A stretch of DNA of 64,000 nt, taken from NCBI RefSeq assembly GCF_002362255.1, contig NZ_LPVV01000038.1, positions 62,001 to 126,000 of the forward strand, read 5' to 3'. This DNA is from Microbacterium sp. SZ1. GTDB lineage: Bacteria > Actinomycetota > Actinomycetes > Actinomycetales > Microbacteriaceae. Position numbers and translations under genes: made by a program. This document shows, piece by piece, positions 26,077-34,859 of this stretch. The notes below the pieces were generated by a model. It saw only the letters and a list, made by a program, of their open reading frames with translations, did no database searches and was not told the DNA's origin. The first letter of the stretch is position 1; each line of letters opens with the position of its first letter.

Positions 26077-26325
26077 TCAGGGTTTCGTGCTGATCCGCGC
26101 GAGCGCCCCCAGAAGGGCGTTCTCTGCGGCGTCGTCGGAAGAGGTCTGCACGGCCTCCTGATTGGCGTCGGAGACCGCCAGCACGATCTCCGCGCGGTTG
26201 ATGCGCTTGTCGCGCGGTGCATCGATGCCGACACGGACGCCGCCCGGTGTGACCGCGAGGATCGTGACTGTGATGTCGTCGCCGATCAGGATGCTCTCGT
26301 TCGCGCGCCTCGTGAGTACCAGCAT
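26077..26325 (-). CDS. csrA: Carbon storage regulator CsrA
   Basis: 82 residues. The start MLVLTRRANESILIGDDITV is the classic CsrA opening, with RVGIDAPRD in the middle and Arg residues of the RNA-binding strand (NRAEIVLA). Longer than the typical 61-75 residues by a polar tail. Binds GGA motifs in mRNA leaders. ATG at 26325; the longer open frame upstream is not supported. Its targets may be the ACGGA hairpins of the flagellar leaders. Confidence 0.94.
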   Translation of the reverse strand: MLVLTRRANESILIGDDITVTILAVTPGGVRVGIDAPRDKRINRAEIVLAVSDANQEAVQTSSDDAAENALLGALARISTKP

Positions 26326-26411
26326 GCTTCGTCCGCCTTCCATGGCCGGCACGCAGGAGCGCGCCCAGACAAAACTAGCGCATGATCCGCTCGTAAATGA
26401 GAGGAACAAGT

Positions 26412-26633
26412 TCAGATCCTCACGGCATTGTCCAGCACCTCCGGTCGAAGAAGCACGCTGGCAGCGAGTATCTCCACCCCGATCACGCGACCTTGCGCGT
26501 CGAAATCGAGGATGATCTCACCTCGGCCGTTCGGAGGATGAATCTCGGGGATCTGGACGATCGCTTCCCCATCCGCGATATCCCCCAGAGCGAGGTACGC
26601 CGCATCTACTTCGGAGTCATATCGGATCTTCAT
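26412..26633 (-). CDS. DUF2283 protein, putative immunity partner
   Basis: 73 residues: MKIRYDSEVDAAYLALG, then EIILDFDAQGRVIGVEIL, the compact DUF2283 pattern. DUF2283 genes are frequent neighbours of DUF4258 genes. The start codon overlaps the stop of the DUF4258-like frame (ATGA, 26630-26633), so the two were made as a pair. Function as immunity/antitoxin is inferred from this pairing only. Confidence 0.8.
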   Translation of the reverse strand: MKIRYDSEVDAAYLALGDIADGEAIVQIPEIHPPNGRGEIILDFDAQGRVIGVEILAASVLLRPEVLDNAVRI

Positions 26634-27515
26634 CGCCCTCCACTGCTTCCCCCGCCACCTGCGCGGGTGACGGTGATGATGGTTCCGGTTTTGTCGTTGA
26701 CGACCACTCGGATCCCGTTCGCTTCGAACACCGATGTCCCCTTCTCATTGCCTTTCGTCCTGCGACCTTCTTGCAGAGCGATCTTCACGAGGTTCTCAGT
26801 GATGTTTCGTTTCTGCCATTTGCTTCAGTGCATGCTTTGACCACTGCGCAACGATCTTCAGCAGAGGAATCCAGAACGGATCGGCCACGACCGGGTAGCT
26901 CGCCCCAGCGTGCCGCACCGTCTGGGTCAGCGTATCGCCGCGAACGTCGTAGTAAGTCGGCACCGTCGCCCCGGTGGAATCGACCGCCCAGGGCGCCGCG
27001 ACATAGGCGAGTACCAAACCGTCCCCGGTTTCGACAGTGACGCTACCATCTTCGTTAAGAACCGCTGTCGCTCCTTCGGGAAGAGTCAGGTCATACTCGT
27101 AGCGTTCGGGAGCTCCGGACTCCTCAATCACCGTCAGCATCTGGACTGATCCCCCCACCTTCGGGACTGAGACAGTGCTCGAGCCATCGCCGTGGATGTA
27201 CCCGACGATGCCCTCGTCCGAGACGACGGTCTGCTCCGCGTCATCACCGCGCGGAACGTCGACGGTGATAATCCCTCCGGCCGAAGCAAGGGCTAGTCCG
27301 CCGCCAGGATCCACCGGAACCTTCACCCGTTCACCCTCAGAGTTGTCCGAGACTGCTCCCGCCAGCACCTCGGGGACGACGAGTTCCGCAACCGACACTG
27401 GATCGAGATCGTCCTGTTCACTCGCTTCATGGTTGGCGACCGTCGACGAGGTAGCGAGAGCTACCGCGAGAAGGCCCGACGCAATTCTGATCTTCTGGAT
27501 GGGTGGCAACATCAT
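26630..27515 (-). pseudogene. Secreted protein with DUF4258-like C-terminal domain, frameshifted
   Basis: Begins at 27515 (AGGAGA upstream) with a signal peptide (KIRIASGLLAVALATSSTVA), then about 190 residues of beta-rich, acidic sequence ending in SYPVVADPFW. This is followed by HALKQMAE, the start of a DUF4258-like domain. The frame then stops at 26796. One extra T in the TTT run at 26810-26812 explains it: with 2 in place of 3, the frame reads MAERNITENLVKIALQEGR and continues through TSVFEANGIRVVVN and TGTIITVTR to the TGA at 26630. The pieces form a plausible secreted toxin carrier; either a recent mutation, phase variation or a sequencing error. Confidence 0.72.
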
Positions 27516-27650
27516 GGTGCTCTCCTATCGAGGAAATGAACTCTCGACGAAGATCGTCCACACGTTGGCCCGGTATGGCAGTATGCACATGGCGACGACC
27601 ATCGCGTCTGAAGATGAGAACTGCCGCGCAATCTGGTCCCTCTGGGTGAA

Positions 27651-29714
27651 TTAATTCGCCATCGGGAGGGCGGTGGGCGCGATGCGCACGACACCGACCA
27701 CATCGGTCGCGAATCCGCCGGCCGCAGCTTCGTCGTACGACAGCACCGGCAGCCCGCGCACCTGGGCCGTCAACATCTTCCGCACGGCCGCGCGGAGCGA
27801 GGGAGCGCAGACCAGCACGGGCTCGGAGCCGGACTGGTCGAGCTCTGCGACGGTCCGCCGTACGCTCTCGAGGAGCTGCATCGTGGCCTCGGGGCTCAGC
27901 ACGATCTGGGTCTGGCCTTCCACGGCTCGCATGCCCTCGAGCATCTGCTGCTCGAGCATCGGATCGAACATCAGGACGCGCATGCGACCGTCCTGCGCGA
28001 AGCGGGCTGCGATGGCCGGTCCGAGTGCGGTGCGAGCCGCCTCGATGAGACCCGGGGTGTCTGTCGAGGTCTTCGCCCGGAGCGCGAGCGCCTCGTAGAT
28101 GCGGGCGAGGTCGTTGATCGGCACGCGCTCCGAGAGCAGCCCGGCGAGCACGCGCTGGATGGCCGCGAGGGAGAGCATCGCCGGCGTGAGCTCCTCGACC
28201 GTGGCAGGGCTGGACTGCTTGAGGTGCTCGGTCAGCTGCCGCACGTCCTCGAGCGACAGCAGCCGGTCGGCCTGGCTCTGCACCACGTCGGACAGGTGGG
28301 TGATGATGACGCTCGCCCGATCGATGACGGTCGCCCCCGCCATGTCGGCGGCGTGCGACATCTCGGTCGGCACCCACTTGCCCTCGAGGCCGAACACCGG
28401 GTCCGTCACCGCCGTGCCCGGCAGCTGTTCGAGCCCGGTCCCGATGGCCAGCACATGGCCGCGCGGCACCGTGCCACGGCCGACCTCCACTCCTGCGATG
28501 AGCAACGCGTAGGTCTGCGCGGGAAGGTCGATGTTGTCGCGGGTCCGCACCGGCGGCATCAGGATGCCGATGTCCATGGCGAGCTTGCGGCGGAGCGACT
28601 TCACCCTGGTCAGCAGATCGCCCTGGCCGCCCGAGGCGAGATCGACGATGTCGGGGGCCAGCGAGATCTCGAGGGCGTGCACGCGCATCCGGTCCATGAG
28701 CTCTTCGGGGCCCTCGGCCGCCGCCTCGGCCGCTTCGAGCTGCTGGGCGTCGAGCGCCGCAGCCGTCTCCTTCGCCTCGTTCGCCCGCACCCGCGAGGCG
28801 GCGAACAGCAGCACGGCACCGATCGCGAGGAACACCAGCAGCGGCATCCCCGGGATGAAGCCCATCGCGCAGGCGGCGAGGCCGGTGATGAGAAGCGCGT
28901 TGCGCGACTGCAGCAGCTGCCGGCCCGCCGCCTGCCCCATCTCCGCCTCGGCGTTCTCACGGGTCACGATCATGCCGGTGGACACGGCCATGAGCAGCGC
29001 CGGGATCTGGGTGACCAGCCCGTCGCCGATCGTGAGGATGCTGTACGTCTCGAGCGCCTCGCCGACCTCCATGCCGTGCTGGACCATGCCGATGACGATG
29101 CCGCCGACGAAGTTGATGACGACGATGACGATCCCGGCGATCGCATCGCCCTTCACGAACTTCGACGCGCCGTCCATCGCACCGTAGAAGTCGGCCTCGG
29201 CGGCGACCTCGGCCCGACGCGCGCGAGCTTCGGCCTCGGTGATCAGCCCGGCGTTGAGGTCGGCGTCGATCGCCATCTGCTTGCCGGGCATGGCGTCGAG
29301 GGTGAAGCGGGCTCCGACCTCCGCGACGCGCTCCGCGCCCTTGGTCACCACGACGAACTGGATGACCGTGAGGATGAGGAAGATCACCGCGCCGATCACG
29401 AGGGATCCGCTGATCGTGATCTGGCCGAACGCCTGGATGACCTGTCCGGCGTGCGCCTCACTGAGCACCAGGCGTGTCGATGCGACGTTGAGACCCAGCC
29501 GGAACAGGGTGGCGACCAGCAGCAGGCTCGGGAACACCGAGAACTCCAGCGGCTTCTTGATGAACATCGCCGTGAGCAGGATCAGCAGAGCGAACGAGAT
29601 GTTGACGACGATGAGCACGTCGAGCAGCCCGGTGGGGATCGGGACGATGAGCAGCAGGATGATGCCGACGACGCCGACCGGCACTGCGGCCTTCGACAGG
29701 ATCTGTCCGATCAT
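27651..29714 (-). CDS. flhA: Flagellar export gate protein FlhA
   Basis: 687 residues. N-terminal eight-helix membrane domain with LLIVPIPTGLLDVLIVVNIS and the FHIPEP-like region FSVFPSLLLVATLFRLGLNVASTR, then a cytoplasmic domain of about 340 residues (LPPVRTRDNIDLPAQTY-type block, IQRVLAGLLSERVPINDLARIYEAL). It forms the nonameric export gate that docks chaperone-substrate complexes. The start lies 46 nt after flhB. Full length. Confidence 0.96.
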   Translation of the reverse strand: MIGQILSKAAVPVGVVGIILLLIVPIPTGLLDVLIVVNISFALLILLTAMFIKKPLEFSVFPSLLLVATLFRLGLNVASTRLVLSEAHAGQVIQAFGQITISGSLVIGAVIFLILTVIQFVVVTKGAERVAEVGARFTLDAMPGKQMAIDADLNAGLITEAEARARRAEVAAEADFYGAMDGASKFVKGDAIAGIVIVVINFVGGIVIGMVQHGMEVGEALETYSILTIGDGLVTQIPALLMAVSTGMIVTRENAEAEMGQAAGRQLLQSRNALLITGLAACAMGFIPGMPLLVFLAIGAVLLFAASRVRANEAKETAAALDAQQLEAAEAAAEGPEELMDRMRVHALEISLAPDIVDLASGGQGDLLTRVKSLRRKLAMDIGILMPPVRTRDNIDLPAQTYALLIAGVEVGRGTVPRGHVLAIGTGLEQLPGTAVTDPVFGLEGKWVPTEMSHAADMAGATVIDRASVIITHLSDVVQSQADRLLSLEDVRQLTEHLKQSSPATVEELTPAMLSLAAIQRVLAGLLSERVPINDLARIYEALALRAKTSTDTPGLIEAARTALGPAIAARFAQDGRMRVLMFDPMLEQQMLEGMRAVEGQTQIVLSPEATMQLLESVRRTVAELDQSGSEPVLVCAPSLRAAVRKMLTAQVRGLPVLSYDEAAAGGFATDVVGVVRIAPTALPMAN

Positions 29715-29760
29715 GGGTGTCTCGTTCTCTCGTGACGGTGGATGTACGGGATGTCGTGGG

Positions 29761-30864
29761 TCACAGCCCGCGGTCGCGGGTGCTCTCGAACGGCATGGTG
29801 TGGGTGCCGCGCGCCGAACCTCGCCGCTTCAGATGCTCGATGAACGCCAGCACCTGGGCGACCGCGGTGTACAGCTCTTCCGGGATCTCGCAGCCGAGCT
29901 CGCACGCAGAGTGCAGCGCGCGCGCGAGCGGGATGTCGCGCACCAGGGGCACGCCCGCCTCCTCCGCCTTCTCGCGGATCTTCTGGGCGACGACGCCCGC
30001 GCCCTTCGCGACGACCCGCGGAGCGGACTTGCCTGGCTCGTATCGGAGGGCGACCGCGACGTGCGTCGGGTTGACGAGCACGACGTCGCTGTCGCCGACG
30101 GCCGCGATCATCCGGTTGCGGCTGAGGGCGATCTGACGCGAGCGACGCTGGGAGCGCACGAGCGGGTCGCCCTCGCTCTTCTTGTGCTCGTCCTTCGCCT
30201 CCTTCTTCGTCATGTGCGTATGCTTGCGGTTGCGGCGCATCACCACCACGACGTCGATCGCGGCGAGCAGGATGCCGACGGCCACCGCGACCTGCAGCAG
30301 CGCGACCGCTCCCCCGGCGGCCTGCTCCAGCAGCCAGGTGATGTTGTGGCTGCCGCTCGCCATCAGCACGGGAACGAGCCCCGACACGACGATCCACAGC
30401 GAGACGCCGATCGCGGCGGTCTTGAGAAGCGCCTTGACCCCCTCCCACAGCGCCTGTCGCCCGAAGACGCGCTTGAGCCCGGTCACGATGTTGAACTGCT
30501 CGGCGCGCATCGGCACGCCGCGCAGGTGGATGCCGCCCTGGGCGATGGCGGTGGCGGCCGTGGCGAGCAGCACCACCAGGAGCATCGGCAGGAGAACGCC
30601 CCCGAGCGACGCGATGGCCGCGCCCAGCGCGTCCATCGCGGCTCCGTCGGCGGGGTGCCGGGCGACCTGCGAGACACGGAGGAAGAGATCGGTGGTGACC
30701 TGGGTGCCCGCGGCGACGGTCGGCACCATCATCACCGCGGCGGCGGCGATGCACACCCATGCCGTGAAATCCTGACTGCGTCCGATCTGCCCCTTGCGAC
30801 GGGCGTCCCGGAGCCGTTGCTCGGTGGCCTTCTCGGTGCGTTCCCCGGAGTCGACGTCGCTCAC
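29761..30864 (-). CDS. flhB: Flagellar export switch protein FlhB
   Basis: 367 residues with GERTEKATEQRLRDARRKGQIGRSQDF at the N-terminus, four membrane segments and the autocleavage site NPTH in VVLVNPTHVAVALRYEPGK. Controls the hook-to-filament export switch. The ATG overlaps the fliR stop by 4 bp. The last residues (about 20) are a basic, Gly/Arg-rich tail. Confidence 0.96.
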   Translation of the reverse strand: MSDVDSGERTEKATEQRLRDARRKGQIGRSQDFTAWVCIAAAAVMMVPTVAAGTQVTTDLFLRVSQVARHPADGAAMDALGAAIASLGGVLLPMLLVVLLATAATAIAQGGIHLRGVPMRAEQFNIVTGLKRVFGRQALWEGVKALLKTAAIGVSLWIVVSGLVPVLMASGSHNITWLLEQAAGGAVALLQVAVAVGILLAAIDVVVVMRRNRKHTHMTKKEAKDEHKKSEGDPLVRSQRRSRQIALSRNRMIAAVGDSDVVLVNPTHVAVALRYEPGKSAPRVVAKGAGVVAQKIREKAEEAGVPLVRDIPLARALHSACELGCEIPEELYTAVAQVLAFIEHLKRRGSARGTHTMPFESTRDRGL

Positions 30865-31625
30865 CGCGTCACCCCCACGAGCAGCCGAGCCGCGTCCTCG
30901 GCGATCGCGGCGACCACACTGGGCAAGGCGGCGTAGACGAAACCGACCAGCACGAGCGTGAGCCCGATCTTCACGGGGAAGCCCATCGCGAAGGCGTTGA
31001 GCGCCGGCGCGACCCTGGTCACCAACCCCAGACCGACGTCGGCGAGGAACAGCACGATCAGCAGCGGCCCGGCGATCTGGACCGCGCTGAGCATCATCTG
31101 TCCGGTCGCACCGACGAGCGCCTCGGCCGGGTTCGTCAGGTCGATGACACCCGAGACCGGGATCGCGTCGAACGAGCGGAAGAGGCCGCCGAGCACGAGC
31201 TGGTAGCCGTCGGACGCGAACAGGAGCAGCAGCGCCGTCATCTGGAACAGGCGGGTGAACTGGGCGCCGTTGATCGCCATACCCGGATCGAACGCCTGCG
31301 CCAGCTGGAAGCCGCCGAACGTGTCGACGAGGTGACCGGCTCCCTGGATCGCGCTGAACAGCACCATGACGAGGAAGCCGAGCAGCGCCCCCGTGAACGC
31401 CTGCCCCACGAGGGCGAGCAGGAAGCCGCCGGTGTCGAGGCGCTCGTATCCGACCGTGACCACGGGAGAGACGGCGAGGGCGAGACCCGCCCCGAGCATC
31501 GCGCGGATGCGCATCGGGATCGTGGCATGGCTGAACGGGGGCGCCAGCACGAGGAACGCCGTGATGCGCACGCAGGCGAGCGCCGTGGCCTCGAGCCAGG
31601 TGAAGTCGATGGGGATGTTCATCAT
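30861..31625 (-). CDS. fliR: Flagellar export protein FliR
   Basis: 254 residues, six hydrophobic segments, with LACVRITAFLVLAPPFSHATIPMRIRAMLG at the N-terminus and GHLVDTFGGFQLAQAFDP in the middle, both typical of FliR. ATG at 31625 overlaps the fliQ stop as ATGA; the next ATG at 31622 is an alternative. Part of the FliP5-FliQ4-FliR1 gate. Confidence 0.94.
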   Translation of the reverse strand: MMNIPIDFTWLEATALACVRITAFLVLAPPFSHATIPMRIRAMLGAGLALAVSPVVTVGYERLDTGGFLLALVGQAFTGALLGFLVMVLFSAIQGAGHLVDTFGGFQLAQAFDPGMAINGAQFTRLFQMTALLLLFASDGYQLVLGGLFRSFDAIPVSGVIDLTNPAEALVGATGQMMLSAVQIAGPLLIVLFLADVGLGLVTRVAPALNAFAMGFPVKIGLTLVLVGFVYAALPSVVAAIAEDAARLLVGVTR

Positions 31626-31897
31626 CCGCCGTTCAGCAGACCGGGGATGCGGGCGAACATCTCGTTCGAGAAGGCGATGAGCTCGGCGATCATCCAGTGC
31701 CCGCTCACGAGCAGCGCGATGCCCACCGCGACCAGCTTCGGCACGAACGAGATCGTCATCTCCTGCACCTGCGTGATCGACTGCAGCAGCGAGATCGCGA
31801 ATCCCACCACGAGGGCCGTTATCAAGAGCGGTGCGCACAGCTTCGCGCCGAGGATCAGGGCGGCCTGTCCGATGTCGATGACGGCTTCGGGGCTCAT
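31622..31897 (-). CDS. fliQ: Flagellar export protein FliQ
   Basis: 91 residues, two long hydrophobic helices with FAISLLQSITQVQEMTISFVPKL between them, the most conserved FliQ block. 4-bp overlaps with both fliP and fliR. Confidence 0.95.
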   Translation of the reverse strand: MSPEAVIDIGQAALILGAKLCAPLLITALVVGFAISLLQSITQVQEMTISFVPKLVAVGIALLVSGHWMIAELIAFSNEMFARIPGLLNGG

Positions 31898-32739
31898 CCG
31901 CCACCCCCGCTGTACGACTGCACCAGGGCCGTGATGATCATTCCCCAGCCGTCGATGAGCAGGAACAGGAGGATCTTGAACGGCAGCGAGATCATCACCG
32001 GCGGGAGCATCATCATGCCCATCGACATGAGGGCGCTGGCCACGACGAGGTCGATGACGAGGAACGGCACGAAGATGACGAACCCGATGAGGAACGCGGC
32101 TCGGAGCTCGCTGATCATGAACGCCGGAACGAGCGTCTGCAGCGGGATGCTCGCCGCGTCGGTCGGGTTGTCGAGCTGCGCCGCCCGGTGCATGAGGGCG
32201 ATGTCCTCCTCACGCGTGTACGACAGCATCCAGTCGCGCAACGGCGCCTGAGCGAGGTCGAACGCCTGACCGAAGTCGATCCGGCCGGCCGTGAACGGGC
32301 TCACGGCGACGGTGTTGATGTCGGTGAGCACCGGCCACATGATGAACAGCGTCAGGAACAGGCTGAGGCCGGCGAGCACCTGGTTCGGTGGGATGGACGG
32401 CAGCGAGAGCGCGTTCCGGGTCAGGGCCAGCACGACGAAGATCTTCGTGAAGCTCGACATCATGAGCAGCAGTGCGGGTGCGACGCTCAAGACGGTGATG
32501 CCGAGCAGTGTCATGATGCTGTCGGACGGCGTTCCGTTGATGCCGTTGATGGTCACGCCACCGCCGTCGCCGGTCTCGGAGGGCAGGACCGCCGCCTGAG
32601 CATCCGCGGCCCCGAGCACGACCATCGTGACGGCCACGCCGACCGCGACGAGCGCGATCGTCACGGCCCGTCGGTGCGCCAGCGCGCGCGGACCTCGCTC
32701 TGGCGCACGGGGCGCGGAGAGGGGCACGGGTGAGGACAC
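31894..32739 (-). CDS. fliP: Flagellar export protein FliP
   Basis: 281 residues. An unusually long polar N-terminus (about 25 residues) precedes the signal-like first helix (IALVAVGVAVTMVVLGAADAQA), then MMSSFTKIFVVLALTRNALSLPSIPPNQVLAGL and GFVIFVPFLVIDLVVASALMSMGMMMLPP, the two FliP signatures. GTG at 32739 has GGAG upstream. First gene of an operon with its own promoter at 32811-32840 and a leader hairpin. Confidence 0.95.
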   Translation of the reverse strand: MSSPVPLSAPRAPERGPRALAHRRAVTIALVAVGVAVTMVVLGAADAQAAVLPSETGDGGGVTINGINGTPSDSIMTLLGITVLSVAPALLLMMSSFTKIFVVLALTRNALSLPSIPPNQVLAGLSLFLTLFIMWPVLTDINTVAVSPFTAGRIDFGQAFDLAQAPLRDWMLSYTREEDIALMHRAAQLDNPTDAASIPLQTLVPAFMISELRAAFLIGFVIFVPFLVIDLVVASALMSMGMMMLPPVMISLPFKILLFLLIDGWGMIITALVQSYSGGGG

Positions 32740-32786
32740 GGCGGCACTCCGGGAATGGGTGTCGAGGCCGATCCGTAGCCGAGGGG

Positions 32787-32805
32787 GCGAGCTATCCGTG
32801 CTCGC
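32787..32805 (-). promoter_or_regulatory. CsrA-type leader hairpin before fliP
   Basis: Stem GCGAGC/GCTCGC with 7-nt loop ACGGATA, starting 5 nt after the -10 element so near +1 of the transcript. The loop holds ACGGA, the CsrA core. It is nearly the same as the flgB hairpin. A second ACGGAT lies further down the leader, near 32770-32775. Confidence 0.6.
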
Positions 32806-32810
32806 AGACG

Positions 32811-32840
32811 ACTATCGCGACAGAGCGTCCCCGGCGTAAC
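32811..32840 (-). promoter_or_regulatory. Flagellar promoter of fliP-fliQ-fliR-flhB-flhA
   Basis: Minus-strand GTTAC (32840-32836), 17 nt, GCGATAGT (32818-32811), between fliO and fliP. Confidence 0.75.
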
Positions 32841-32853
32841 CCGGGCGTCGGTG

Positions 32854-33279
32854 TCAGGCGACGGAGCGCAGCGCCCGGTCGACGATGTCGTCGGGCGGGG
32901 TGCTCGCTGTGGCCTCGTCGGCCGTGACAGTCTCGTCCTCGGCGGCCGGGGCCTCCTGCGTGTCGACGACGCTCACCCCCTGCTCGGTCACACCCAGCAC
33001 ATAGCGGATGCCGCCGAACTCGGCCACGACGAGCTGCGCGCGCCCGCCGAGCCCCGAGCGCGCGACCACGGTGATCTTCTCCGGACGCGTGCGGCGAACC
33101 GGCGCCGGTCGGGGAGCACGCGTTCGCGCGAGTCCGGTGAGCTTCTTCGGCACGAGGCCCCCGAGAGGACTCGCTCCCGTCGACTGGCTCTTCTGCAGCC
33201 GCTTGCTGAGGAAGACGAGCAGACCGAGCACGGCGGCCAGCGCGACGATCGCGCGCACCGCGACCAGCAGGTCGTCCAC
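32854..33279 (-). CDS. fliO: Flagellar biosynthetic protein FliO
   Basis: 141 residues: one N-terminal helix (VAVRAIVALAAVLGLLVFLSKRL), then a small soluble domain with GGRAQLVVAEFGGIRYVLGVTEQGVSVV, matching FliO. Assembly factor for the FliP ring. Last gene of the flbD-fliO operon and 2 nt after fliN. Confidence 0.85.
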   Translation of the reverse strand: MDDLLVAVRAIVALAAVLGLLVFLSKRLQKSQSTGASPLGGLVPKKLTGLARTRAPRPAPVRRTRPEKITVVARSGLGGRAQLVVAEFGGIRYVLGVTEQGVSVVDTQEAPAAEDETVTADEATASTPPDDIVDRALRSVA

Positions 33280-33281
33280 GG

Positions 33282-33938
33282 TTACACGACCTCAGCGCCG
33301 TCGAGGATCCGCTCAACGCGGATCGCGAAGTCACCCTCGGCCACGACGACCGTGCCATGACCGATCAGTCGTCCGTTGAGCTTGATGTCGGCGGGAGAGC
33401 CGGCCGCGCGGTCCAGCTCGACGACCCGTCCCGGTTCGAGCGACAGCACGTCGCGCACCGGCATCCGCGTGCGCCCGATCTCCACGACGAGCTCCATCTC
33501 GACACCGGCGATGCGGCTGAGTCGCTGCGGTCCGGCAGGTCCCGCCGACTGCGCTCCGTCGATACGGACAGCGGCGCGGGCGACGACCGCGCCGTCCGCG
33601 TCGATCAGGTCGAACACCTGTGTCCCTGCGTCCGTGAAGACCGAGGCGGCCGGAACGAGCTCGCCATCACCCAGAGAGCCGGCGCCGAGCACTACGACGG
33701 CCGCCTCGAAGACGGGATGCAGGCGGTCGGCGAGCGGTGCGGTCGCCGACCCGTCCTCCAGCTGCGTCGGGTCGGCCACCTGGATCGCGATGCGAGCGCC
33801 GGGGGTCCCCGTGAAGGTGACCGCCACGGCATCGCCGACGGCTCCGGGGTCCGTCGAGGGAGCAGGGATCACGGGGAAGGCGAACGGCATCCTGCCGGCA
33901 ATCGCCGCGGCGACGGCGGTCTCGTGGAAGGTGCTCAT
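33282..33938 (-). CDS. fliN: Flagellar motor switch protein FliN/FliY
   Basis: 218 residues. The last 80 or so residues form a SpoA domain (MELVVEIGRTRMPVRDVLSLEPGRVVELDR, then VVVAEGDFAIRVERI). The first 130 are longer than in E. coli FliN and recall FliY, but I see no CheC-type phosphatase motif. ATG at 33938 overlaps the fliM stop by 4 bp. Forms the base of the C-ring. Confidence 0.9.
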   Translation of the reverse strand: MSTFHETAVAAAIAGRMPFAFPVIPAPSTDPGAVGDAVAVTFTGTPGARIAIQVADPTQLEDGSATAPLADRLHPVFEAAVVVLGAGSLGDGELVPAASVFTDAGTQVFDLIDADGAVVARAAVRIDGAQSAGPAGPQRLSRIAGVEMELVVEIGRTRMPVRDVLSLEPGRVVELDRAAGSPADIKLNGRLIGHGTVVVAEGDFAIRVERILDGAEVV

Positions 33939-34855
33939 GAGTGGTTCTCCTCGGGGGTGCTGGTGATCAGGCAGGTCAGCCGGGAACCTCGGCTACCAGG
34001 GGTCGCGAAGCCGATGGTCGTGCGGTCGGCGACGAGTTCGTAGGGGCGCGTCTCGGGGTGCGGGAGTCGCAGGAGGTCGCCGGGGGCGAGATCCAGCACT
34101 TCTCCCGCTCCGATCGTGATCGGCGCGAGTCGCAGTGTCACCTCGAGCGGGGTGCTGCGCACCTGCTCCAGGGTGTGCTCGGCGGTGTGCGCGGTCGCCG
34201 CGTCGGAGCCGGAGGCAGCGAGGCGGTCGACCACGGCGGATGCCGGCAGCATCACGGTGGCCGTGGTCTCGACGTCGCCGAGGCGCAGGGAGTATCGGGC
34301 GACGATCACGGCCGCCGTTCCGGAGATCACCTGCATGTACTGGGGGTTGTAGTGCACGGCCGAGAAGCGCGGCTCACCGGGGAGCAGCCCGTCGAGGCTG
34401 GCGTGCAGGTGCTCGAACGTGCCCTCCATCAGGTGCCGGACCAGCGCGAGCTCGATCGGCGTGAACGTCCGGGCGGCCGGCAGCGACGTGCTGCGCCCGC
34501 CCATCATCTGCACGACCCACAGCAGCGCACTGTCGAGGCCGAACTGCACGACGCACGGCTCCTCGCGCCCCGGGAGAGAACCGGCCACCATGGCGGTCGT
34601 ACCGGGCAGCGTCTCGGCATACTCCTCGTACGAGATGAGCTCGACGCGTTCGAGCGCGAGGTGGGCCCTGACGCGCACCTTGGCGGTGAGCTGCGACGAC
34701 CACAGGCGCGCGAAGGATTCGAAGGCGGCCTCCAGATGGCGTGTGCTCTCGCGGTCGAGCTGCGTGGGCCGGCTGAAGTCGTAGGCCGGGTACCGGGTCG
34801 CCGGGTCGTCGATCATGGTCGCGGACATGCGTGGCTCCTGAGCGGTGGTGGTCAT
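33935..34855 (-). CDS. fliM: Flagellar motor switch protein FliM, atypical
   Basis: 306 residues. Middle domain AFESFARLWSSQLTAKVRVRAHLALERVELISYEEYAETLP and C-terminal SpoA-like domain (LEVTLRLAPITIGAGEVLDLAPGDLLRLPHP). The N-terminus (MTTTAQEPRMSATMIDDPAT) lacks the LSQxEIDALL peptide that binds phosphorylated CheY, and the loop that is GGxG in other FliM reads GGRS. Start 4 nt after the motB stop. Consistent with no chemotaxis genes in this window. Confidence 0.9.
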   Translation of the reverse strand: MTTTAQEPRMSATMIDDPATRYPAYDFSRPTQLDRESTRHLEAAFESFARLWSSQLTAKVRVRAHLALERVELISYEEYAETLPGTTAMVAGSLPGREEPCVVQFGLDSALLWVVQMMGGRSTSLPAARTFTPIELALVRHLMEGTFEHLHASLDGLLPGEPRFSAVHYNPQYMQVISGTAAVIVARYSLRLGDVETTATVMLPASAVVDRLAASGSDAATAHTAEHTLEQVRSTPLEVTLRLAPITIGAGEVLDLAPGDLLRLPHPETRPYELVADRTTIGFATPGSRGSRLTCLITSTPEENHS

Positions 34856-34859
34856 CGGA

